This document shows, one piece after another, positions 5,331-12,313 of a stretch of DNA of 13,237 nt. This DNA is from Pseudoselenomonas ruminantium. GTDB taxonomy: Bacteria; Bacillota; Negativicutes; Selenomonadales; Selenomonadaceae. Below the pieces are notes generated by a model, which searched no databases, was not told the DNA's origin, and worked only from the letters and a program-made list of their open reading frames with translations. The stretch spans positions 1 to 13,237 of the forward strand of contig DJYL01000117.1 in NCBI GenBank assembly GCA_002448495.1. The letters are read 5' to 3'. Made by a program: the position numbers and the translations under genes. Every line of letters begins with the position of its first letter. The first letter of the stretch is position 1.

Positions 5331-8300
5331 TTAACTGCTGCGGCCGGTTTCCTTGTTCTGATAAAAATACAGGAATATAATCGGAATTACCAGCAGGGTA
5401 AACACCGTAGAAGTCAACAGGCCGCCAATGATTACCCATGCCATGGATACGCGGGTTTCTGCGCCATCGGTCATCGCCAGTGCCATAGGCAGCATGCCCA
5501 CCATCATGGTTATGGTGGTCATGCAGATGGGCTTCAGCCGTACACAACCTGCTTCCACAATAGCCTCTAGGGCTGTCCTTCCCCTGTCCATCAAGGTCAG
5601 GGTGTAATCAATCAGCAAAGTACCATTTTTTGCCACAATACCATCCATGACCAAAATGCCAATCATGGAGTAGAGATTCAGCGTGTTATGAGTCAGGAAC
5701 AGCAAAAGCACCGAACCAATAAGCCCCAAGGGAAGGGAAAACATGCGGATAAAGGGCGTAAGCACGGATTCATAAAGCACGGCCAGAAGCATATAGATGA
5801 GCACCAATGCCAAAAATAATGCACTGAGCAATTCACCAAAGGATTCATTCATGCGGCTGGCCTGCCCCTTGAACCGATAGGTCACGCCCTCTCCCAGGTC
5901 GGTTTCCTGCAAAAGCTTCCGAACCTCCCGCACCACATCACCAACGGGACGTCCCCGCAGGTTTGCGCCGAGCTGTATGGAACGCTGCTTGTCCACACGG
6001 CGTATGCTGACCGGGCCGCGCCCGTCCTTTATTTCGGCTACGTCCCCCAGATAAGCCAGCCTGCCATTGGCCCAGACGGGAACTTTGGCCACATCCGAAG
6101 CATGGTAGCCATCAGCTCCCTTAAAACGCACCTTAATCTTGGTGTCCTGACCGCCATTTAAGGCATCATTTTTCAGTTCTCCGGCAGACAAGCCGGAAAT
6201 TGCCGAAGAAAAAGCGGTATCAATATCGGCCAGACTGGCATCAAATGCCTTGAGCTTGTCCCGATTGACCGTCAGCTGCAATTCCGGCATGCCTTCCGTA
6301 TACGAACTGTTGACATCACTTACCCCTTGAACATCCTGCCGCAGAATTTTTTCCACCTTATCGGCGGCAGCCATCAGTTCCGGCATGTGATTGCCCCGCA
6401 GTTCAATCTGCAAGGCTCCGCCGCCGCCACGGCCGCCGCTTGGGCCGCCCATATTGGACTGGTTTTCTGTTACCCTGATTTCCGCAGTGGGAATTTTGCC
6501 GGCATATTCACGGACTTCCTGCGTGATTTCCCATACCGAACGGCTGCGTTCCCCGCGTCCCAAAAGCTGCACCTTGATGCGGCCTTCATAAGAATTGCTG
6601 CTTCCCCCCGCCTGAGTCATATAGTATTTGACCTCAGGAATCTCCGCCAATTTTTGTTCCAGCTGCAGAGCCACTTTATTGGGTTCTTCCGAGGAGGCCC
6701 GCACAGGACATTGGATATTGATGGTAAAGCCGGACTCATCCGTCTGCGGCATAAACTCTGTTCCCACTGCTCCCAAAGGTATCAGCGCCATAACACCGGC
6801 AAAAACAGCCAGAATCGTCAGCAAAAGTTTTTTCCGATGCCCCAGACTCCAAAACAATGTACGGCGATAAAGCCCCACAGCCCGTTCTTCCATCTTGTCC
6901 ATGAACTGCCATAGGAAGCGATTATCCACATGATAGCCGTTTTGGAAAAAACGGGCAGCAAGCATAGGCGTCAGGGTGAAGGATACAAAAAGAGAAAACG
7001 CACCGGCAAAGACAATCGTCAAACCAAACTGCCGGAAAAACTGTCCGGTCATCCCCTCCATAAACGCAATAGGCATAAATACTGCCGCATCGCAAAGGGT
7101 GATGGCAATAGCGGCCATGCCGATTTCCATACGCCCCTTTTCCGCAGCTTCATCTGGAGCCGCACCATTTTTTAAGTAACGGATAATATTTTCCAGCACC
7201 ACAATGCTGTCATCCACCAAAATACCCACACACAGGGTCATGCCCATCAAGGACATCATATTAAAGGTAAACCCTGCCAGATACATGACCAGAAAAGTGG
7301 AGATAAGCGAAGTCGGAATCGCAATCATCACGGCTGCCGTGGAACGCCACCCGCGCAAAAAGAGGAACAGTACCAGCCCGGTAGTAATCAGACCTTCCAC
7401 CAATGTCCCCAAAGTGTTATGCAGGGAGGTTTCCACATAGTCTGCATCATTGGACACTACAATAAACTGATAGTCCGGATAATCACGGCGGAGTTTTTCC
7501 ACGGATTTCAGGATATTATCCGCTGTTTCCACCACGTTGGCATCGCTGTTTTTATAAATCAGCACATTGATTGCCGGTTCACCGTTAAGACGGCCATAGC
7601 GCACCTGACGGGCATCCTGCTCCCGTATTGCAGCTACGGCATTGAGTGGAATAAGCTCTCCGGCACTGTTCTGCACTCGGACTTTTTCGATATCTGACGC
7701 CTTTTTATACTCTGCCACGACCCGCACATCCGATTTCGTTGACTCCGTATAAACAGGCCCCGAGGGCAGCAGCTGATTTTCATTGCGAATGGCGCCGGCT
7801 ATCTTAGGAAGCGTCAGCTTATAGGCAGCCAGCTTATCCCGGTCTACCTCCACAGCCACTTCCTTATCCCGGCCGCCATGAAGCTCGATTTCCGATACGC
7901 CCCCCGCCTGCTGCAAAACATCCTGAAAGACATTTTCCGTCATGGAGTAAGCATCGCCCAGTCCATGCTGGCTCATAACCGCCAGTTCCATAATGGGCTT
8001 GGCATTAATATCCCGCTTAATCACGACAGGCGCCTCTGCCTCATCGGGGAGTTTATTTTTGATGGCCTCTACTTTTTTGGTAGCTTCTATGGCCGCCATA
8101 TCCGCATCCGCATCAAAATTCAGCTCCATCATCACCCGGCCACGCTCATAGCTGGCCACCGAGGTAATGGTCTTGACATTGGATACGGAAGATACCGCAT
8201 CCTCCACCGGCTTAATGATTTCCTGCTCCACCGATTCGGCACTGGCTCCGGGATACTTCACCGTGACCGTGACATAGGGGGTATTGATCGCAGGCAGCAA

Positions 8301-8405
8301 TTCCGCGCCAATGCGGTAGTAACTGTACAGCCCCAGTACCACAAAGAAAGCCACAATCATGGATATGCCCACGGGGCGGTGAATTGATAAACGGGTGATA
8401 TTCAT
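5331..8405 (-). CDS. RND efflux pump, inner-membrane permease (HAE1 family)
   Basis: A 1024-residue proton-driven exporter of the AcrB/MexB type, which with a membrane fusion protein and an outer-membrane channel expels hydrophobic compounds or drugs. The N-terminus (RLSIHRPVGISMIVAFFVVL) is the first membrane helix. The two periplasmic porter halves lie at about 35-330 and 550-850, and the helix bundles at about 332-535 and 858-1015. Proton-relay residues are present: Asp398-Asp399 in GILVDDSIVV, and Lys926 in DGIVAKNG, matching Asp407, Asp408 and Lys940 of AcrB. The repeat of YPGASAESVEQEI and the MPQTDESGF motif are typical. A glycine-rich stretch (GGPSGGRGGGG, 653-663) is unusual. The ATG overlaps the stop of the fusion-protein gene as ATGA, indicating translational coupling. 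The substrate is unknown, and the protein is slightly shorter than AcrB (1049 residues). Confidence 0.93.
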   Translation of the reverse strand: MNITRLSIHRPVGISMIVAFFVVLGLYSYYRIGAELLPAINTPYVTVTVKYPGASAESVEQEIIKPVEDAVSSVSNVKTITSVASYERGRVMMELNFDADADMAAIEATKKVEAIKNKLPDEAEAPVVIKRDINAKPIMELAVMSQHGLGDAYSMTENVFQDVLQQAGGVSEIELHGGRDKEVAVEVDRDKLAAYKLTLPKIAGAIRNENQLLPSGPVYTESTKSDVRVVAEYKKASDIEKVRVQNSAGELIPLNAVAAIREQDARQVRYGRLNGEPAINVLIYKNSDANVVETADNILKSVEKLRRDYPDYQFIVVSNDADYVETSLHNTLGTLVEGLITTGLVLFLFLRGWRSTAAVMIAIPTSLISTFLVMYLAGFTFNMMSLMGMTLCVGILVDDSIVVLENIIRYLKNGAAPDEAAEKGRMEIGMAAIAITLCDAAVFMPIAFMEGMTGQFFRQFGLTIVFAGAFSLFVSFTLTPMLAARFFQNGYHVDNRFLWQFMDKMEERAVGLYRRTLFWSLGHRKKLLLTILAVFAGVMALIPLGAVGTEFMPQTDESGFTINIQCPVRASSEEPNKVALQLEQKLAEIPEVKYYMTQAGGSSNSYEGRIKVQLLGRGERSRSVWEITQEVREYAGKIPTAEIRVTENQSNMGGPSGGRGGGGALQIELRGNHMPELMAAADKVEKILRQDVQGVSDVNSSYTEGMPELQLTVNRDKLKAFDASLADIDTAFSSAISGLSAGELKNDALNGGQDTKIKVRFKGADGYHASDVAKVPVWANGRLAYLGDVAEIKDGRGPVSIRRVDKQRSIQLGANLRGRPVGDVVREVRKLLQETDLGEGVTYRFKGQASRMNESFGELLSALFLALVLIYMLLAVLYESVLTPFIRMFSLPLGLIGSVLLLFLTHNTLNLYSMIGILVMDGIVAKNGTLLIDYTLTLMDRGRTALEAIVEAGCVRLKPICMTTITMMVGMLPMALAMTDGAETRVSMAWVIIGGLLTSTVFTLLVIPIIFLYFYQNKETGRSS

Positions 8406-9637
8406 TCTTCCGTCACCTTGACTTTCATGCCATCCTGCAGCTTATCCTGATTCGTAAGAACCACCTTCTCTCCTTCAGTAAGGCCCTCCAGAATCTCCTC
8501 AGCCTCATCATTGAGCAGGCCGATTTTCACCAGACGCCGCTCCACCGTACCATCTTCCCGCAGCACGAACACATACTGTTCACCATTGCGAACCAGCACC
8601 GCTGCCTGCGGTACGAAGATGGTCTGCGGGCGCTGCAGAATATCCACCGCAGTATGGGCAAACAGTCCAGCTTTGATTGTACTGTCCGGATTTTCCAAAG
8701 AAATCCGGACCCTGTAGCTCTTGCTGTCGTCATCCATTGCCGGACTTACAAAGATGATTTTCCCGGCAAAATCCCTGCCTAAAGCATCAATGGTGACATT
8801 GACCACCATCCCGGTCTGTAAAACCGCAGCGTCATTTTCCCCGATAGTACAGTCCACATTGATATGACCGTTATCCACCAGCGTAAAGGCTTTTGTTCCT
8901 GCGGCGGCCAGCGCTCCGGCTTCAGCGTTCCGATAGGCAATCACACCGCTGCGGGGAGCGCGCAAAATCATATCCGCTCGCTGCTTTTCCAATGCCTCTG
9001 TGACATGTTCCTGCTTGACCGCCGTCAGTTCCTTGGACTCTATGGCCGCAGCCATGCCGCCGGCCTGCTGATTGGCCAGCATTTCATATGCCGCCTTGGC
9101 CGCACTGTACTCCGCCTCTACACTGTCCAAGGTATCCTGCGAAATTGCTCCGATGGAAAAAAGATATTTTTGCCGTTCGTATTTGGCACTGACCAGCTCA
9201 TAGGCGTTCTTCTTGCTGATGATATTGGCATTGTACGTGGCAGCAGTCTCCCGGGCATCTGCTCTTGCCGCACCGGCTGCTGCCGCATTCTGCGCAATGG
9301 AGATATCCAAATCCTCCAATTCCTGAATCATGAGCACCTGGCCTTCCTCCACCCAGTCGCCTAAATCTGCATAAACTGCCGCAATGCGTCCACTGTACTT
9401 TGGTGCAAGGTTAATGCTGGCATCCGCCACCGTCTGACCGGACAAAATGATATGCCGCCCCATATCCGCCCGCACGACTTCCTGTACCTGAACCACAGGC
9501 ATATTCCGCCGAACCTTTCGGACATTTTCCTTTTCCAAGCCCATGTAAAAATATAATGCTGCCGCCAGCAACAGAAAACATATTCCTCCTGCCGCCCATT
9601 TTTGCCTTTTGGTCATAGAAATAAATTGATGATGCAT
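8402..9637 (-). CDS. RND efflux periplasmic adaptor (membrane fusion protein)
   Basis: A 411-residue adaptor linking the RND pump to an outer-membrane channel. Residues 14-33 form an uncleaved membrane anchor; the single cysteine there is not in a lipobox. Then follow a lipoyl-like half (SINLAPKYSGRIAAVYADLG, about 74-93), a long alpha-helical hairpin rich in Ala, Glu and Lys (about 110-222), the second lipoyl half (ILRAPRSGVIAYRNAEAG, 224-241), a beta-barrel (about 258-335) and a membrane-proximal domain from IFVPQAAVLV (340) onward. The frame opens at 9685, but that ATG lies inside a terminator hairpin. The ATG at 9635-9637 is chosen because GAGG stands six bases before it, just after the hairpin. 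The stop overlaps the pump gene start by 4 bp. The unknown gene lies upstream. No outer-membrane partner gene is nearby. Confidence 0.9.
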   Translation of the reverse strand: MHHQFISMTKRQKWAAGGICFLLLAAALYFYMGLEKENVRKVRRNMPVVQVQEVVRADMGRHIILSGQTVADASINLAPKYSGRIAAVYADLGDWVEEGQVLMIQELEDLDISIAQNAAAAGAARADARETAATYNANIISKKNAYELVSAKYERQKYLFSIGAISQDTLDSVEAEYSAAKAAYEMLANQQAGGMAAAIESKELTAVKQEHVTEALEKQRADMILRAPRSGVIAYRNAEAGALAAAGTKAFTLVDNGHINVDCTIGENDAAVLQTGMVVNVTIDALGRDFAGKIIFVSPAMDDDSKSYRVRISLENPDSTIKAGLFAHTAVDILQRPQTIFVPQAAVLVRNGEQYVFVLREDGTVERRLVKIGLLNDEAEEILEGLTEGEKVVLTNQDKLQDGMKVKVTEE

Positions 9638-9657
9638 ATTTTTCCTCATTTCCAGGG

Positions 9658-9696
9658 AAAAAACGCTGACGAACACCAAGTTCATCAGCGTTTTTT
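9658..9696 (-). terminator. Strong intrinsic hairpin between the unknown gene and the efflux pair
   Basis: The arms are 9680-9696 and 9658-9674, 17 bp each with one G·U pair, around a 5-nt loop (9675-9679). The core, read on the minus strand, is CGCTGATGAAC pairing with GTTCGTCAGCG, with A6 on one side and T6 on the other. It overlaps the stop codon of the unknown gene and ends about 20 bp before the start of the fusion-protein gene. It is a strong terminator by structure, so the efflux genes must be reached by read-through or from a promoter inside the upstream gene. Confidence 0.85.
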
Positions 9697-10135
9697 ATTT
9701 AATCACCTTAAATTTTTTCAGTAATTTTTTCTTTTCATCCTCGGTCAGTGCTGAAGATTTATTCTCCCCCTTCACCATTTGCAGCTGCACCTTTTTTACT
9801 TCCGGCTGCCGTTTGGCAGACGGCATCACTGTTTTTATCCGGGTTTCCTGCTGCAGAAGTTCTGCCATATTCAGTTCATCCAGCGCTTCCTTCAAGTATC
9901 CACGATTGCGCGCCTTGCGCAGACGATAAGCCATAACCACAGCTGCATCATCCTGCAAATCCAAAAGACTTCCTTTGGCGAGTTTTTCTTCATCCATATA
10001 GCCTGCCAGCCCAACTCGTTCCAAATACTTAGCCAGATTGCCACGAAAATACGCCAGCCGCATGCGTTCTTCCAGACGCATGGCCGCCCGTACCAATATA
10101 GCGTCTAATCGTTCATCCAGTCCCGAATGTTTCAT
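9695..10135 (-). CDS. Protein of unknown function, 146 residues, between a histidine kinase and an RND operon
   Basis: I do not recognise this protein. It starts at the ATG at 10133-10135, which has a perfect GGAGGT six bases upstream; the open frame continues to 10189 without another good ribosome binding site. No signal peptide or membrane segment is visible, so it is probably cytoplasmic. The first 100 residues are rich in charged and leucine positions and look helical (LDERLDAILVRAAMRLEERM; LRKARNRGYLKEALDELN). The last 45 residues are lysine-rich and low in complexity, ending ALTEDEKKKLLKKFKVIK. The tail could bind nucleic acid or a membrane surface, but nothing in the sequence proves it. 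The gene lies 69 bp downstream of the kinase stop and directly upstream of the efflux genes, with a strong terminator at its own end. A modulator of the two-component system or pump is one guess only. Confidence 0.8.
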   Translation of the reverse strand: MKHSGLDERLDAILVRAAMRLEERMRLAYFRGNLAKYLERVGLAGYMDEEKLAKGSLLDLQDDAAVVMAYRLRKARNRGYLKEALDELNMAELLQQETRIKTVMPSAKRQPEVKKVQLQMVKGENKSSALTEDEKKKLLKKFKVIK

Positions 10136-10204
10136 GTATATACCTCCGGAAATATCTTTTATCTTAGTAATATTCGTTGCCCTCAACAAATATCCTGCCG
10201 CAAA

Positions 10205-11524
10205 TTAAAACATATGCAGATTTTTTCCCCGGATTTTACTTTTCAACGTGACCATGAACGTCGTGCCCTTGCCCAATTCGCTGTCAATGGCAATGCTGCC
10301 GTGGTGCAATTCCACGATTTCCTGCGCAATAGCAAGACCTAAGCCATTTCCTCCCATTTCACGTGAACGCGCCTTGTCTACCCGATAAAAACGGTCAAAG
10401 ATTTTTTCCTGATCTTCCTTGGCAATGCCAATGCCTGTATCCCGCACAGCTAATGTGACCCTGCCTTTTTCAGCGGGACGAAATTCCACTGTAACCCTGC
10501 CGCCATCCGGCGTATACTTCACTGCATTATCCACTAAAATCAACACCAGCTGACGAATTTTCTGCTCATCTGCCTGAATAATGGTTTTCGGCAGATTATC
10601 GGCTGCAATGGTGATATGCTTCTGCTCCGCCAAAGGCTGCATCATGCGGGCCGTCTGCGCCGCCACCGCCCCTAAATCAAATTTGGAGGTCTTAAGCTTC
10701 AACGCCTTATTATCACTGCGGGCCACAACCAGCAGGTCACTGACAAGTTTCGTCATTTTCTTGACTTCATCACGGACATCTTCCACAACCTGTTTCAAGA
10801 AAGGCGATTTTATCTCCGGGTCGTTCTGCAGGATTTCCGCCGAAGCCATAACCACCGCCAGCGGTGTGCGCAGTTCGTGCGAAGCGTCAGCGGCAAACTG
10901 CCGTTGTTTTTCATAGGCCGCCTTTAGCGGCACCATCGCCTTGCCGGAAAGGATATGCCCGACCATCGTAGCAATCAGGAGCGCCAACAGCCCCAGCCCC
11001 GCCATAATGCTCGTGGCTTTTTCCATACCACTGTACAGTGCGGTAACATCCTTGCCCACATAGACCATCTGCACCTTGCCATTTGCTTCGGTGATTTTCT
11101 GCGTGGTCATCATGATTTCCGACTTGTGTCCGTTCTCCTTGGGCTTCGTCACGACTACGACATCGCCTTCGGGAGCTGTCCACTGAGACATCACATCGAG
11201 AATAAACGGCTCAATGCGGAAAGATGCCCGCGAGAAATTCAACAGCCTGCCATCTTCGTCAAAGACATAGAAGAACAGGCGGTCATTGGTGTTCTTGTAA
11301 GCCAGCGTATCATCAATCACGAGTTCCGGATGCTGATTGAGATATTTTTGGGCTTCCGCCACGTTATCCGCCGTATCCCAAAGCTCTCTGGCCTGCTCGG
11401 AGCGAATCGACCAGTCCATCGACTGATGCATGGCAAAAATCAAAATGGCGAGGAAAATAATCATCACCAACGAATAAAGCATCGTCAGCCGCTTGCGGCT
11501 TTTGCCAAAGATATTTTCGGTCAC
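10205..11524 (-). CDS. Sensor histidine kinase of a two-component system
   Basis: A 439-residue membrane kinase that should phosphorylate the response regulator encoded just upstream. Helix 1 covers about 14-32, an extracytoplasmic sensor domain about 34-168, and helix 2 about 171-192. The dimerisation and phospho-acceptor motif is FAADASHELRTPLAVV with His216. The ATPase domain shows the N box (LVDNAVKYTPDGG, Asn333), G1 (DTGIGI, 362-367), the F box (FDRFYR, 376-381) and G2 (GGNGLGLAIA, 391-400). Only 23 or so residues lie between helix 2 and His216, which leaves no room for a full HAMP domain. Translation starts at GTG (11522-11524), overlapping the regulator's TGA as GTGA, with GGAGGT nine bases upstream. 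The input signal is unknown. The position before an RND pump suggests an envelope or toxic-compound signal. Confidence 0.93.
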   Translation of the reverse strand: MTENIFGKSRKRLTMLYSLVMIIFLAILIFAMHQSMDWSIRSEQARELWDTADNVAEAQKYLNQHPELVIDDTLAYKNTNDRLFFYVFDEDGRLLNFSRASFRIEPFILDVMSQWTAPEGDVVVVTKPKENGHKSEIMMTTQKITEANGKVQMVYVGKDVTALYSGMEKATSIMAGLGLLALLIATMVGHILSGKAMVPLKAAYEKQRQFAADASHELRTPLAVVMASAEILQNDPEIKSPFLKQVVEDVRDEVKKMTKLVSDLLVVARSDNKALKLKTSKFDLGAVAAQTARMMQPLAEQKHITIAADNLPKTIIQADEQKIRQLVLILVDNAVKYTPDGGRVTVEFRPAEKGRVTLAVRDTGIGIAKEDQEKIFDRFYRVDKARSREMGGNGLGLAIAQEIVELHHGSIAIDSELGKGTTFMVTLKSKIRGKNLHMF

Positions 11525-12201
11525 TGCCCGCCAACCTCCAGCTTATAGCCAATACCCCGGACGGTCTTAATGGCGGTTTCTCCATCTCCTAAATCCAGTT
11601 TCTTCCGCAAAATCTTGATATAGGAGTCAATATTATTGGAGCTGACATCTGCTTCCATGCCCCAGATACGGTCAAGCAGAATATCACGCGGCACCACAAT
11701 GCCCAAATTCTGTACCAAAAGGTCAAAAATCTGAAACTCTCTGGGGGAAAGCTGAATGACCTCATCCTTTTTCTTCAGCACCTTCGTGGTACGATTCAGG
11801 GTAAATTCGCCCACTTCCACCTTGTCCTGCTGTATCTGTTGCGTACTGCGGCGCCCAAGTGCCCGCAGACGCGCCATAAGCTCGGCAAACTCAAAGGGTT
11901 TCACCAGATAATCATCGGCCCCGGCATCCAGCCCCGACACCCGGTCTTCCACCGAATCACGGGCCGTCAGCATCAGTATTGCCTTGGCATAACCTTCACT
12001 GCGCAGCCGCTTACAAATATCAATGCCGTTTTCACCCGGCATCATCCAGTCGAGAATCAATATATCATAATCGGTGTACATGGCATACTCATAAACTTCA
12101 CTGCCATTGGTCACCCAGTCGGCCTTTATCTTATTCTGTTCCAGCATATATTGCACTAATTTGCCCAAGCGCCGGTCATCTTCTGCCAATAAAACACGCA
12201 T
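11521..12201 (-). CDS. OmpR/PhoB-family response regulator
   Basis: A 226-residue transcription factor. The receiver domain (1-120) has the acidic pocket Asp8-Asp9, the phospho-acceptor Asp51 in ILILDWMMP, the switch residue Thr79 (LMLTARD) and Lys101 (DDYLVKPF). The C-terminal winged helix (about 128-224) shows the OmpR-type motifs LSPREFQIFDLLVQN, VSSNNIDSYIKILRKKL and IKTVRGIGYKLE. The start is the ATG at 12199-12201, which has GGAGGT eight bases upstream; an upstream extension of the frame to 12261 runs through the promoter and is not used. The gene overlaps the kinase gene by 4 bp and is first in the cluster, with its own promoter. By position, the downstream RND pump genes are its most likely targets, together with autoregulation. 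Confidence 0.94.
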   Translation of the reverse strand: MRVLLAEDDRRLGKLVQYMLEQNKIKADWVTNGSEVYEYAMYTDYDILILDWMMPGENGIDICKRLRSEGYAKAILMLTARDSVEDRVSGLDAGADDYLVKPFEFAELMARLRALGRRSTQQIQQDKVEVGEFTLNRTTKVLKKKDEVIQLSPREFQIFDLLVQNLGIVVPRDILLDRIWGMEADVSSNNIDSYIKILRKKLDLGDGETAIKTVRGIGYKLEVGGQ

Positions 12202-12232
12202 AACCGCACCTCCAAAAATTTTTTCCATATCT

Positions 12233-12261
12233 ATTATAAGCATGTTTTCTTGAAAATCCAA
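12233..12261 (-). promoter_or_regulatory. Promoter of the two-component system operon
   Basis: Read on the minus strand, TTGGAT (plus-strand positions 12256-12261) and a perfect TATAAT (12233-12238) are separated by 17 bp. The -35 half is a 3 of 6 match. The start would fall near 12226, about 25 nt before the regulator ATG. It lies directly after the htpG terminator, so the regulator-kinase pair is transcribed separately from htpG. Confidence 0.6.
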
Positions 12262-12263
12262 TG

Positions 12264-12301
12264 AAAAAATGACCGGTCAAGTAAATGACCAGTCATTTTT
12301 A
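12264..12301 (-). terminator. Intrinsic terminator of htpG with self-palindromic arms
   Basis: On the minus strand the arms AAAAATGACTGGTCA and TGACCGGTCATTTTT form a 15-bp stem with one U·G pair, a 6-nt loop and a final run of six U (12264-12269). It begins 13 bp after the htpG stop codon. Each arm is also a palindrome or near-palindrome of its own: TGACCGGTCA at 12270-12279 is perfect and TGACCAGTCA at 12286-12295 has one deviation. The two copies lie 16 bp apart, just upstream of the regulator promoter. Confidence 0.85.
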
Positions 12302-12313
12302 AGCGCTATGCAA

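Noticed and set aside
6327..6914. A 195-codon open frame on the plus strand opposite the RND pump
   Set aside because: No start context and no known motifs; explained by the coding bias of the pump gene.
9638..9685. ATG at 9683-9685 as the start of the membrane fusion protein
   Set aside because: That codon is inside the terminator hairpin and has no Shine-Dalgarno site; the ATG at 9635-9637 has GAGG at good spacing.
10160..10190. A 7-bp hairpin between the kinase gene and the unknown gene as a terminator
   Set aside because: The stem (GTTG/CAAC core) is short and no U run follows it, so termination is not supported.
10955..11548. A 197-codon open frame on the plus strand opposite the histidine kinase
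   Set aside because: It lies fully over a kinase with all catalytic motifs, and its His/Arg-rich translation is typical of a shadow frame.
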